From RBG-16-68-21 sp035286665 (GTDB lineage Bacteria > Actinomycetota > Acidimicrobiia > Spongiisociales > UBA11373), in contig DATECY010000118.1 in the NCBI GenBank assembly GCA_035286665.1, forward strand, positions 1-8,425: a DNA stretch of 8,425 bases. The letters are read 5' to 3'. Position 1 is the stretch's first letter. Each line of letters begins with the position of its first letter. The translations under genes were made by a program, and so were the position numbers. Below the pieces are notes generated by a model. That model made no database searches. It saw only the letters and a program-made list of their open reading frames with translations, and had not been told where the DNA came from. Positions 1 through 6,508 of this stretch are shown here, one piece after another.

Positions 1-2
1 CG

Positions 3-305
3 CCGCGCGGAACCCTCACCCACCATTACGTCACCGACGAACGCGGGATCCTGCAGAGGGTCAACCTGATCGTCGGGACCACCAACAATCACGGCCCCAT
101 CAGCATGTCGATCAAGAAGGCGGCCCAGGGGCTCATCAAGCACGGAGTCGAGGTGACCGAGGGGGTCCTCAACAGGATCGAGATGGCGTTCCGCGCCTAC
201 GACCCGTGTTTCGCCTGCGCCACCCACAGTCTCCCGGGCCAGATGCCGCTCATCGTCCGGGTGCGAGCCCCCGACGGCACCGTGCTCGCCGAGGCGGGAC
301 GCTGA
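3..305 (+). CDS. [NiFe]-hydrogenase large subunit, group 3-type, C-terminal fragment (5' end outside window)
   Basis: This is the C-terminal 100 residues of a cytoplasmic [NiFe]-hydrogenase catalytic subunit; the open frame continues beyond the left edge. The fragment opens with PRGTLTHHY, the conserved stretch found near the end of group 3 large subunits. It carries the C-terminal nickel-binding motif DPCFACATH, whose two cysteines are ligands of the Ni-Fe site. By family knowledge, a maturation endopeptidase cuts after the His of this motif. Here a tail of 25 residues follows (SLPGQMPLIVRV to the stop), so the encoded form is the unprocessed precursor. The segments GTTNNHGPISMSIKKAA and EMAFRAYDPC remind me of MvhA-like (3c) or 3b enzymes more than of HoxH, but the subgroup cannot be settled from 100 residues. 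The stop TGA shares one base with the ATG of the hypA-like gene, which indicates one operon. Confidence 0.93.
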   Translation, partial: PRGTLTHHYVTDERGILQRVNLIVGTTNNHGPISMSIKKAAQGLIKHGVEVTEGVLNRIEMAFRAYDPCFACATHSLPGQMPLIVRVRAPDGTVLAEAGR

Positions 306-556
306 TGCACGAGTACTCGCTCGCCACAGAGATCCTCGATGCAGCCCTCGAGGCAGCCGGCGACTCGCCTGCGGGCGCGATCACCACGGTGCATGTCACG
401 CTCGGCGGGCGGAGCCACCTGGACCGAGAGGTGCTGACCGAGGCGTTCGCGATGGCGGCCTCCGGCACTCGCGCCGAAGGGGCGATCCTCCAGGTCGAGG
501 TCTCCGCGAGTGGGGGGCGAGGCGCGGCGGTGACCGCCATCGACCTCTCCGAGTAG
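305..556 (+). CDS. hypA: HypA-like nickel chaperone lacking the zinc-finger domain
   Basis: HypA delivers nickel to the hydrogenase large subunit together with HypB. The 83-residue protein begins MHEYSLATEIL, the family signature in which His2 and the N-terminal amine bind nickel. The middle matches the HypA alpha/beta fold (V-LGG-S-LD-EVL-EAF-MAASGT-AEGA-LQVEV). Family members are about 113-117 aa and carry a zinc finger of two CxxC pairs near residues 73-93. Here the chain goes from QVEVSASGG straight to GRGAAVTAIDLSE, which resembles the usual C-terminal strand, and the protein contains no cysteine at all. The downstream bases encode no CxxC pair in another frame, so a simple frameshift does not explain the loss. 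I chose the ATG at 305 because MHE must be N-terminal and because it overlaps the hydrogenase stop (TGATG). It may be a natural zinc-less HypA form or a degenerating copy. Confidence 0.82.
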   Translation: MHEYSLATEILDAALEAAGDSPAGAITTVHVTLGGRSHLDREVLTEAFAMAASGTRAEGAILQVEVSASGGRGAAVTAIDLSE

Positions 557-573
557 CGGCGGCCCCATGGTGC

Positions 574-834
574 TTACGTCCGCCCAGGTGGATCGGCTGC
601 GGCCGCCGCCGCTTCCATCTCGTTCAGCAGGGATACGGCCTGGAGGGCCTCCTCCGCGTCGATTCGGTTGATGGCGAAGCCGAGGTGGACGAACACGTAA
701 TCGCCGGCGGCCGCGTCCGGAACGAATTCGAGGCAGGAGTCCTTGACCACACCGGAGAAGTCGACCCGGCCCATCCTGGCCCCGCTGTCGTTGCGGAAGA
801 TCTCGACGATCCTGCCGGGTACACCGAGGCACAT
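574..834 (-). CDS. hypC: HypC/HybG family hydrogenase maturation chaperone
   Basis: This 86-residue protein starts MCLGVPGRIVEI, the diagnostic HypC N-terminus. After removal of Met, Cys2 helps hold the Fe(CN)2CO unit with HypD and contacts the immature hydrogenase large subunit. The rest fits the family: MGRVDFSGVVKDSCLEFVPDAAAGDYVFVHLGFAINRID, a small beta-barrel followed by a helix. An in-frame ATG lies six codons upstream at 852, but the start must be 834 to put Cys at position 2. A modest GGTGG lies a few bases before it. The gene converges on the hydrogenase-hypA pair, ending 17 bp from the hypA stop, so it is transcribed separately. It lies downstream of the Dsb-type genes on the same strand, separated by 175 bp that hold a large palindrome. 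Confidence 0.95.
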   Translation of the reverse strand: MCLGVPGRIVEIFRNDSGARMGRVDFSGVVKDSCLEFVPDAAAGDYVFVHLGFAINRIDAEEALQAVSLLNEMEAAAAAADPPGRT

Positions 835-1009
835 GGGGCCACCGTACGGCATGGGCCGGTGGCGACAAGGGCCTAAGGGCCGTCGTCGAGCCAGACCCTA
901 CCCCACCCCGGGTGGGGTAGGGTGCCGGGGGGCAGCCCGACAAGAAGGCCGCGGCACTCAACCACCTCGTCGCGACCAGCACTTGAAACCGCCGCCGATC
1001 GCTGATCGC
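835..1009. other. Non-coding gap between the thioredoxin-fold gene and hypC
   Basis: This 175-bp stretch lies between two minus-strand genes, and no frame shows convincing coding. Its main content is the 29-nt perfect inverted repeat at 895-923, described separately. It is the likely place for a hypC promoter. On the minus strand, TAGGGT (plus-strand 895-900) at the edge of the palindrome fits TANNNT and would give a leader of roughly 50 nt. Confidence 0.5.
895..923. promoter_or_regulatory. Perfect 14-bp inverted repeat, candidate CsoR/RcnR-family operator
   Basis: The arms are ACCCTACCCCACCC and GGGTGGGGTAGGGT, separated by a single C, with every pair matching. On the minus strand the repeat ends about 60 bp before the hypC start. 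No T-run follows it on either strand, so it does not look like an intrinsic terminator. The core (TA, then C-tract, A and C-tract, mirrored by G-tracts) resembles from memory the G-tract inverted repeats bound by CsoR/RcnR-family copper or nickel sensors. Assignment to that family is inference; no such regulator is encoded in the window. Confidence 0.5.
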
Positions 1010-1630
1010 CTATCCGCTCACCAGGCTCTGGACGATCTGTGTGATCACCGCGGGGGAGAGCTCTCCGGTCGTCCTCGCCGCCACCGTGCCGTCGGCGTTG
1101 ACGAACACCCAGAACGGGAAGGCAGTCAGCCCGAACGCGTCGCCCACCGTATATGCCTGGTCGTCGGCGATCACGGGGGGAGTCCACCCTTCGCGCTCCA
1201 GCCAGGTCTGTGGCGGGTAGTTTTCCCGGGTCGAGCTCGTGCCGGTTGCCACCGAATAGATGTCCACTCCGGCCGGAAGCTGCCCGGCGTCGAGCCACGC
1301 TTGCACCACGGGTACCTCGTTCTGGCAGTGGGGGCACCAGTGGGCCAAGAGGATGATCATCTTCGGCCGCCCGTCGTTGGTGATGGTGACCGCATCGCCG
1401 GTGAAGTTCTCCCCTGCCACCGAAGGCGCCATCTGACCGACCGCGGCGTCGACACCGTCACCGAGCGGCGCCAACGCCTCCCCGGTCACCACCGGGGTGC
1501 CGAACGCCTCGACGGTCCCGCTGTCGAAGGTGAGGATGATCGTGACGACGAGTGCCACGGCGACGGCGCCGAAGATCACGGGCACGAGCGGGAACTTACG
1601 GGGGCTGGTCTGGCGGCTGGCCGTGGTCAC
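1010..1630 (-). CDS. Membrane-anchored thioredoxin-fold thiol-disulfide oxidoreductase (TlpA/BdbD-like)
   Basis: The 206-residue protein probably works outside the cytoplasmic membrane, exchanging disulfides in secreted proteins or haem proteins. After a short basic stretch (RKFP) there is one membrane anchor at about residues 15-35. The thioredoxin domain follows, with the active site WCPHC (Cys99, Cys102) inside ILLAHWCPHC, then a cis-proline loop FGLTAFPFWVFVNADG with Pro172. The CPHC dipeptide is typical of oxidising DsbA-like proteins, while the overall layout (ENFTGDAVTITNDGRPKMIILLAHW) is TlpA/ResA-like, so the direction of reaction is open. I chose the GTG at 1630 because an AGGAGG lies 5 nt before it and because GTGA overlaps the stop of the DsbB-like gene, which indicates translational coupling. 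The frame stays open upstream, but that part is the shadow of the neighbouring gene. Confidence 0.88.
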   Translation of the reverse strand: MTTASRQTSPRKFPLVPVIFGAVAVALVVTIILTFDSGTVEAFGTPVVTGEALAPLGDGVDAAVGQMAPSVAGENFTGDAVTITNDGRPKMIILLAHWCPHCQNEVPVVQAWLDAGQLPAGVDIYSVATGTSSTRENYPPQTWLEREGWTPPVIADDQAYTVGDAFGLTAFPFWVFVNADGTVAARTTGELSPAVITQIVQSLVSG

Positions 1631-2217
1631 ATTGCCTCCTGGTGCGTCGTCGGTTCCATTGTCGCGGCCGGGCTTCTTCGGCTCGGCCTGTCGAGCAGCA
1701 ATACCGCCACGATCGTCCCGAAACTGGCGAGTGCCATGAGGGGGATCGAGACGAAGTCGAACTTCCACACCCACGCCGTGGTGCACGGAACGATCGTCGA
1801 GCACGCCCCGACTTCGAGGTTGGGGAACTGCTGGATGAGGTAGTGGTAGGTCGAGAGGCCTCCGCCGATCACGGCGAGTGGCAGCACGTACCGTCGGATC
1901 GACTCGTCGCGGCGGAACACGGCGATGCCGAGGATCACCGATAGGGGGTACATGGCGATGCGCTGGTACCAGCAGAACTCGCACGGGATGAAGTGGGCGA
2001 CCTGTGAGTAGTACAGGCTTCCCAGGGTTGCGGTAACGGCCATGACCCAGGCCAACCGAAGTCCCAGGCCGTCGAATGAGGCCGCCACCGCTTCGAGGAC
2101 CGCGGCGGCCCGATCAGACACCAGAGACGCCGCCCAGAGGAGTGCGAGAGTGATGAGGCCCGCACCGAGGAGAATCGTGCCTACCGCGAAGAACGTGGAT
2201 ACGGTATTGACCGTCAT
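1627..2217 (-). CDS. DsbB/BdbC-like membrane disulfide-bond oxidoreductase
   Basis: This integral membrane protein of 196 residues would reoxidise an extracytoplasmic thiol oxidase and pass electrons to quinone. The DsbB signature is clear: the first cysteine pair in PCEFCWYQRIAMYP (Cys79, Cys82) with the WYQR motif, and a second pair spaced as in BdbC, CSTIVPC (Cys139, Cys145). Hydrophobic segments lie at about 7-33, 55-73, 86-101, 112-130 and 157-176. That is five rather than the four usual in BdbC, the extra one being N-terminal. The start is the ATG at 2217, with AAGGTG about 8 nt upstream. The stop overlaps the GTG of the thioredoxin-fold gene by 4 nt, and the two presumably act as a redox pair. 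Confidence 0.92.
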   Translation of the reverse strand: MTVNTVSTFFAVGTILLGAGLITLALLWAASLVSDRAAAVLEAVAASFDGLGLRLAWVMAVTATLGSLYYSQVAHFIPCEFCWYQRIAMYPLSVILGIAVFRRDESIRRYVLPLAVIGGGLSTYHYLIQQFPNLEVGACSTIVPCTTAWVWKFDFVSIPLMALASFGTIVAVLLLDRPSRRSPAATMEPTTHQEAM

Positions 2218-2327
2218 GATGTGATCACCTTGCTGCTCCCGGCGGGTCCGTTGTCGCCGATGCGACAATACCGTAGGGGTGGTCGAGGCTCGTCGAGCGA
2301 TGACGACGAAACGAGGATGAGGCCCGA
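2218..2327. promoter_or_regulatory. Divergent promoter region with an 18-nt inverted repeat
   Basis: This 110-bp gap separates the minus-strand dsbB-like gene from a small plus-strand gene. It holds a perfect inverted repeat at 2251-2268 (TTGTCGC, four bases CGAT, GCGACAA). Immediately next to it, TACCGT (2269-2274, plus) and TACGGT (2270-2275, minus) both fit the TANNNT pattern of a -10 box. They would give a leader of about 50 nt to each gene. No convincing TTGACA box is visible. A regulator binding the repeat could affect both directions, but none is identified. Confidence 0.35.
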
Positions 2328-2495
2328 ATGCATGTGATCCGCTGGAACGGCCATCCGGTCCCGATCGGTGGCTGGTACGCAGACTCCCATGGGCATCGCA
2401 TCTTCCTCCGTGCCGGTGACGTCGCGCCGGTCTGTCCTCACTTCGGCCCGGCGCGAGTGGTGTGGCGACTGGTCGCCCCCATGCAGGGTCGCTGA
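2328..2495 (+). CDS. Small protein of 55 aa, YjzC-like pattern
   Basis: The frame encodes 55 residues beginning MHVIRWNGHPVPIGGWY and ending in WRLVAPMQGR. The central part, a glycine plus aromatic residue, then HGHRIFLRAGDVAPVCPHFG and a final W-LV, resembles from memory a group of small bacterial proteins (YjzC-like) that read roughly G-Y, G, L-GE-PPCP, W-LV. It has one cysteine and four histidines, and no membrane segment or signal peptide. A GAGG run (GGATGAGG) lies 5-10 nt before the ATG. It ends 19 bp before the next gene and may share its transcript. Function is unknown. The sequence looks protein-like rather than random, but the small size limits certainty. Confidence 0.6.
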   Translation: MHVIRWNGHPVPIGGWYADSHGHRIFLRAGDVAPVCPHFGPARVVWRLVAPMQGR

Positions 2496-2502
2496 GCCGG
2501 GA

Positions 2503-2508
2503 TACGAT
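2503..2508 (+). promoter_or_regulatory. Candidate -10 box (TACGAT) for leaderless start of the membrane-protein gene
   Basis: TACGAT ends 6 bases before the ATG at 2515. Transcription usually starts 6-7 nt after a -10 box, so the mRNA would begin at the start codon itself. No Shine-Dalgarno sequence precedes this ATG, which fits a leaderless message. No clear -35 box is seen. Confidence 0.35.
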
Positions 2509-2514
2509 GCCCGC

Positions 2515-2931
2515 ATGGGAGCTGTTGCCGCCGGCGCCATCCTCACCGCCCTCCTTCTGGCGATCGTCGCCGTGATGGTCTGGCAGGCGGCGGGTCGCCT
2601 CTCGGTGGATGAGCCCGCGGTGTATTCCGTCGACGACGCGACGTCGTTCGTGTGGGATCGACTGTCTCAACGCGCCACGACCCGCCTGACCGCCGGGGAC
2701 GTTCGCACGCTGCTCGAATGGGGGATCGACTACCACCAGGTCGTCGCCCCGCGAGACGAGGGTCGTCGGCCGGTGGTCGGAAGTGGCGATGCCATCGAGT
2801 ACCTCATGCATCGAGGCGCGGCGGCGGGTCGAGCCTACGAGCCGATCGACCTCGCCGAGATCATCGCCACCGAGATCGAGTATCTGCTGTCGATCGGTGC
2901 CGTCGGCACCCCCGTGGAGAGTCGGCCATGA
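2515..2931 (+). CDS. Uncharacterised single-pass membrane protein
   Basis: This is a 138-residue protein I do not recognise. Residues about 4-26 (AVAAGAILTALLLAIVAVMVW) form one membrane helix with almost nothing before it, so it is most likely a signal anchor. The rest is soluble and mainly helical, with acidic stretches such as SVDEPAVYSVDDATSFVW and DLAEIIATEIEYLLSIG, and there is no cysteine. I chose the ATG at 2515 because it starts directly before the hydrophobic helix and lies 6 nt after a TACGAT box; the upstream in-frame part belongs to the shadow of the preceding gene. Its stop overlaps the next start as ATGA (4 nt), so it is co-translated with the zinc-ribbon protein and the mutase, which suggests a linked role. 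Confidence 0.8.
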   Translation: MGAVAAGAILTALLLAIVAVMVWQAAGRLSVDEPAVYSVDDATSFVWDRLSQRATTRLTAGDVRTLLEWGIDYHQVVAPRDEGRRPVVGSGDAIEYLMHRGAAAGRAYEPIDLAEIIATEIEYLLSIGAVGTPVESRP

Positions 2932-3196
2932 TCGTCCGCTGCGGTCGTTGTCAGACGGGGTTCGACGTCCCCGGGCCCGGGCGACATGTCTGCCCATCCT
3001 GCGGAACGGCCAACCAGGTGGGAGCCGCCGCCCCGGCTTCGGCGTCGCCGCCGGCTCCGCTCAAGCCGGACGCACCCTCGCCCCGCGTCGTCTGTGGGGA
3101 GTGCGGTTTCTCGTTCATCGTCGGCGACGTGGTCGCCGCCCCGTGCCCGAACTGCGGCACGCCGGTCACGGTTCGGGCCGACGAAGGCGAGGACGA

Positions 3197-3200
<4 letters not shown>
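2928..3200 (+). CDS. Double zinc-ribbon small protein
   Basis: The 90-residue protein consists of two similar zinc ribbons. The first has Cys5, Cys8, Cys22 and Cys25 (CGRC then CPSC); the second has Cys56, Cys59, Cys73 and Cys76 (CGEC then CPNC). The repeated plan is CxxC, 13 residues, CPxCG. Between them lies a flexible Ala/Pro-rich linker (about 32-52), and the tail is acidic (ADEGEDE). The start MIVRCGRC resembles MJ0042-type zinc-ribbon N-termini. No catalytic domain is present, so it may bind a partner protein or nucleic acid; the actual role is unknown. It is joined by 4-nt overlaps to the membrane protein before it (ATGA) and the mutase after it (GTGA), a tight arrangement that makes a common function plausible but not shown. 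Confidence 0.87.
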
Positions 3201-4836
<1,636 letters not shown>

Positions 4837-4840
<4 letters not shown>

Positions 4841-5037
4841 CGCTCGAGCCCGACGGGTCGTCGTCGGTGGTGCCGCGAAGGGTTCGGGATCGCTTCGCCC
4901 CGCTGGTGATCTTCACGGCACTGGCGTTGTCGCCGGTGAATGCCCCCTGGTCGAGGCTCGACACCGCGGCGCCGCCCGCGGCGGTCCTTCCCGTGGGCGA
5001 TCCCACTCCTGCCGTCCATACTCGACGGCATCACTAG
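4837..5037 (+). CDS. Small ORF of 66 aa with one hydrophobic segment, overlap-linked to the mutase
   Basis: An ATG overlaps the mutase stop (ATGA) and opens 66 codons. The product has a polar, basic start (SSSVVPRRVRDR), one moderately hydrophobic stretch at about residues 21-36 (FAPLVIFTALALSPVN), and an Ala/Pro-rich tail ending HTRRHH. I do not recognise it. In its favour are the same 4-nt overlap as the two preceding junctions and the lack of any better explanation for the 210 bp after the mutase. Against it are its low-complexity composition and the fact that its end contains the candidate promoter of the lipoprotein gene. It could be a short membrane or secreted peptide, or non-coding. 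Confidence 0.4.
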
Positions 5038-5040
5038 CAT
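5010..5040 (+). promoter_or_regulatory. Hairpin and -10 box in front of the lipoprotein gene
   Basis: Two elements lie here. TGCCGTC (5010-5016) and GACGGCA (5024-5030) form a perfect 7-bp stem around the loop CATACTC. TAGCAT (5035-5040) fits a TANNNT -10 box and ends 10 nt before the lipoprotein ATG. With no Shine-Dalgarno sequence before that ATG, the transcript could have almost no leader. The hairpin lacks a following T-run, so it is more likely a protein-binding site or chance than a terminator. Confidence 0.35.
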
Positions 5041-5050
5041 CGGGCGCTGA

Positions 5051-5482
5051 ATGTCCCTCGCCATCGTTCGATTCCGTGTCGCTGTCGTGGCGCTGCTCGT
5101 CGCCTTCGTCGTCTCCGCCTGTGGCGACGACACCTCGACCACCGATGCCGGTCAGGCCGTGACATTCGGAAACGGCGAGATCCCCTCCACCGTGCCCAAG
5201 GACTTCCCGGTCCCCGACGGCGGCGTGATCGGTGACACCCTCGTCGACCGGATCAACCACAAGACCGAGTTCAGTGTCCAAGTCGGGTTGGATCTCACCT
5301 CTACGGTGCAGTTCTACGACCTGGGTTTGGTGAGCGCCGGCTACGTGGTGACGAGCTCGGACTCCATCTCGAACCAGTTGTGGCGGATCGAGTTCAATCA
5401 GGGTGAGCTCGTCGGCCAAGTGACGGTGAACTCGCTCGGCGGCCCGGTCTCCCAGGTGGTCGTCACCCTCAACGTGGCGTGA
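5051..5482 (+). CDS. Uncharacterised lipoprotein
   Basis: The 143-residue product starts with a lipoprotein signal peptide: basic MSLAIVRFR, hydrophobic core VAVVALLVAFV, and lipobox VSAC with the lipidated Cys24. It would be cut before that Cys and anchored to the outer face of the membrane. The mature part has an acidic Thr-rich linker (GDDTSTTDAG), then a compact domain of about 105 residues with alternating hydrophobic positions (STVPKDFPVPDGGVIGD, LTSTVQFYDLGLVSAGY, ELVGQVTVNSL, VSQVVVTLNVA). This looks like a small alpha/beta fold, but I cannot name the family. The TVPKDFPVPDG opening is typical of small secreted domains in actinobacteria. The stop overlaps the next start by one base (TGATG). 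Confidence 0.85.
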   Translation: MSLAIVRFRVAVVALLVAFVVSACGDDTSTTDAGQAVTFGNGEIPSTVPKDFPVPDGGVIGDTLVDRINHKTEFSVQVGLDLTSTVQFYDLGLVSAGYVVTSSDSISNQLWRIEFNQGELVGQVTVNSLGGPVSQVVVTLNVA

Positions 5483-5688
5483 TGGGCAGGCTCCGTCGCT
5501 TCCCCGAGAGAAGGTTCATCGGGACCCGCGACGACATGGTGGTGTTCGACTGCGACGACGCCGCCCAGTTCGCGGCGCTCGAGGCCCGACTCGCCGTGGA
5601 TGACCTGGCGGCTGGGAATCTGCTCGGTTCGTTCGGGCCGGACACACTCGCCGAGGCTCGCAATCGGGGGTTCCACCCGGCGGCATGA
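5482..5688 (+). CDS. Uncharacterised small protein, 68 aa
   Basis: I do not recognise this 68-residue soluble protein. It has a basic start (GRLRRFPERRF), a beta-like stretch (RDDMVVFDCDD), a helix (AAQFAALEARLAVDDLAAG) and an end containing SFGPDTLAEARNRGF. Two starts are possible: ATG at 5482, overlapping the lipoprotein stop by one base, or GTG one codon earlier at 5479, overlapping by four. Either way it is translationally coupled to the lipoprotein. It ends 18 bp from the end of the convergent hydrolase gene, with no clear terminator between them. Confidence 0.65.
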   Translation: MGRLRRFPERRFIGTRDDMVVFDCDDAAQFAALEARLAVDDLAAGNLLGSFGPDTLAEARNRGFHPAA

Positions 5689-5706
5689 CGCCGCGGGCGC
5701 ACCCCC

Positions 5707-6342
5707 TCACGTCGCCTTGGCTCCGCCCCTGAAGTGGCCGGCGGCCAACTGCGCCAGGTGATCGTGGCGGAAGTAGAAGAAGTGATCCGATCCGGGCAGC
5801 ACTGCGACCCGAGCGCCTATCTCGCCGGCATACAGCTCGAGGTCTCGGGTTGCCGTGTACTGGTCCTTGCCCCCGATGACGAAGAGTCGGTCCGCTGCTG
5901 CCAGGGCGCCGGCGGCCGGCACCACGCGGGGACCCGACCCCAGTCGAAGGGCCGGGGCGATTCCGACGTAGCGGTCGGTGCTGGCGCTCGCCGCCTGCCA
6001 TCGGAGCGCGGTGATCGCACCGAACGACCAGCCGGCGATGCCGAGCGGGAGGTCGGGGTGCGTGGTCGCAGCCGCGGCCATCGCCGCGGCCACGTCGTGG
6101 ATCTCGGCGTCACCACCACCCCATGAGCCTTCCGAGCGCCCGACCCCGCGAAAGTTGAATCGCAGGACGTGGAAGCCGTCCCTGCCCAGGTACCCGGCGA
6201 CGGAGCGCACCAGGGGAGCGCGCATCGTGCCGCCCTGGCGGGGATCGGGGTGACAGAACACGATCACCCCGACGGGTTTCCCCGAGGCGTTGATCCAGTC
6301 GGCCTCGAGGCTGAGCCCGTCCTCCGTCTGAATGGTGCTCAC
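5707..6342 (-). CDS. Alpha/beta hydrolase (COG2945-like serine hydrolase)
   Basis: The 211-residue protein has the alpha/beta hydrolase fold of the small COG2945-type family. Visible landmarks are the strand plus turn VGVIVFCHPDPRQGGTM (family HPHP-YGGTM), FNFRGVGRSEG, the nucleophile elbow GWSFG (Ser106), a likely acid Asp160 in IGGKDQYT, and His187 in LPGSDHFF. With no signal peptide or membrane helix it should be cytoplasmic; the substrate is unknown. I chose the GTG at 6342 because it places the first strand at the usual distance and overlaps the stop of the upstream 30-aa frame by 4 nt (GTGA). The longer upstream reading frame runs into the divergent promoter and has no hydrolase features. 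No Shine-Dalgarno sequence is evident, which fits coupling to the miniprotein. Confidence 0.9.
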   Translation of the reverse strand: MSTIQTEDGLSLEADWINASGKPVGVIVFCHPDPRQGGTMRAPLVRSVAGYLGRDGFHVLRFNFRGVGRSEGSWGGGDAEIHDVAAAMAAAATTHPDLPLGIAGWSFGAITALRWQAASASTDRYVGIAPALRLGSGPRVVPAAGALAAADRLFVIGGKDQYTATRDLELYAGEIGARVAVLPGSDHFFYFRHDHLAQLAAGHFRGGAKAT

Positions 6343-6431
6343 GTCGCCGCCATCAGGAACCAGACGAGGGACGCCCCGAGAATGACGAGCGCGGTGACGA
6401 GGGCAGCGAGGATCAGGTAGCGCGTTTGCAC
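6339..6431 (-). CDS. Single-helix membrane miniprotein, 30 aa
   Basis: A GTG at 6431 opens a frame of 30 codons whose product is almost wholly one membrane helix: start VQTRY (read as Met), core LILAALVTALVILGASLVWFL, end MAAT. Its stop overlaps the GTG of the hydrolase by 4 nt (GTGA), the same type of junction as elsewhere in this window. A TACGCT box on the minus strand (plus-strand 6438-6443) ends 6 nt before its start codon, so the mRNA may be leaderless and begin here. The promoter, coupling and composition together make a real gene more likely than chance. Function is unknown; it could be a membrane tether or simply a leader peptide that allows translation of the hydrolase. Confidence 0.55.
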   Translation of the reverse strand: MQTRYLILAALVTALVILGASLVWFLMAAT

Positions 6432-6508
6432 CGTCCGAGCGTAAACCGGCCGCCGGGTTGGGTTTCATGCGTGGGCTAACCTCAGGCGGCACCGACCCCG
6501 GAGGCACC
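6432..6508. promoter_or_regulatory. Divergent promoter region between the miniprotein/hydrolase pair and lpd
   Basis: In 77 bp this region has a minus-strand -10-like TACGCT (6438-6443) for the miniprotein and a plus-strand TAACCT (6477-6482) for lpd. The lpd box would start transcription near 6488 and leave about 20 nt of leader, enough to include GGAGG at 6500-6504 before the GTG. No convincing -35 boxes or operator repeats are seen. Confidence 0.4.

Noticed and set aside
480..600. A frameshift in hypA hiding the zinc finger
   Set aside because: I checked the bases after EVS in the other forward frames and found no paired CxxC codons, so the domain appears truly absent.
895..923. Reading the palindrome as an intrinsic terminator of the thioredoxin-fold gene
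   Set aside because: Reading on the minus strand the stem is followed by CTGGCTCGACG rather than a T-run, and it lies about 90 bp after the stop, so an operator is the better reading.
743..1843. Long plus-strand frame (366 codons) opposite hypC and the thioredoxin-fold gene
   Set aside because: Its translation is Arg/Gly/His-rich without any domain, and it lies antisense to two clearly recognisable genes; high G+C produces such open frames.
1631..1984. N-terminal extension of the thioredoxin-fold gene
   Set aside because: The upstream in-frame residues are Arg/His/Pro-rich and lie inside the DsbB-like gene; the GTG at 1630 has a strong AGGAGG and the coupling overlap.
2221..2228. GTGATCAC palindrome as a CRP/FNR-type site
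   Set aside because: It is only 8 bp, lacks the half-site spacing of those regulators, and overlaps the ribosome-binding region of the dsbB-like gene.
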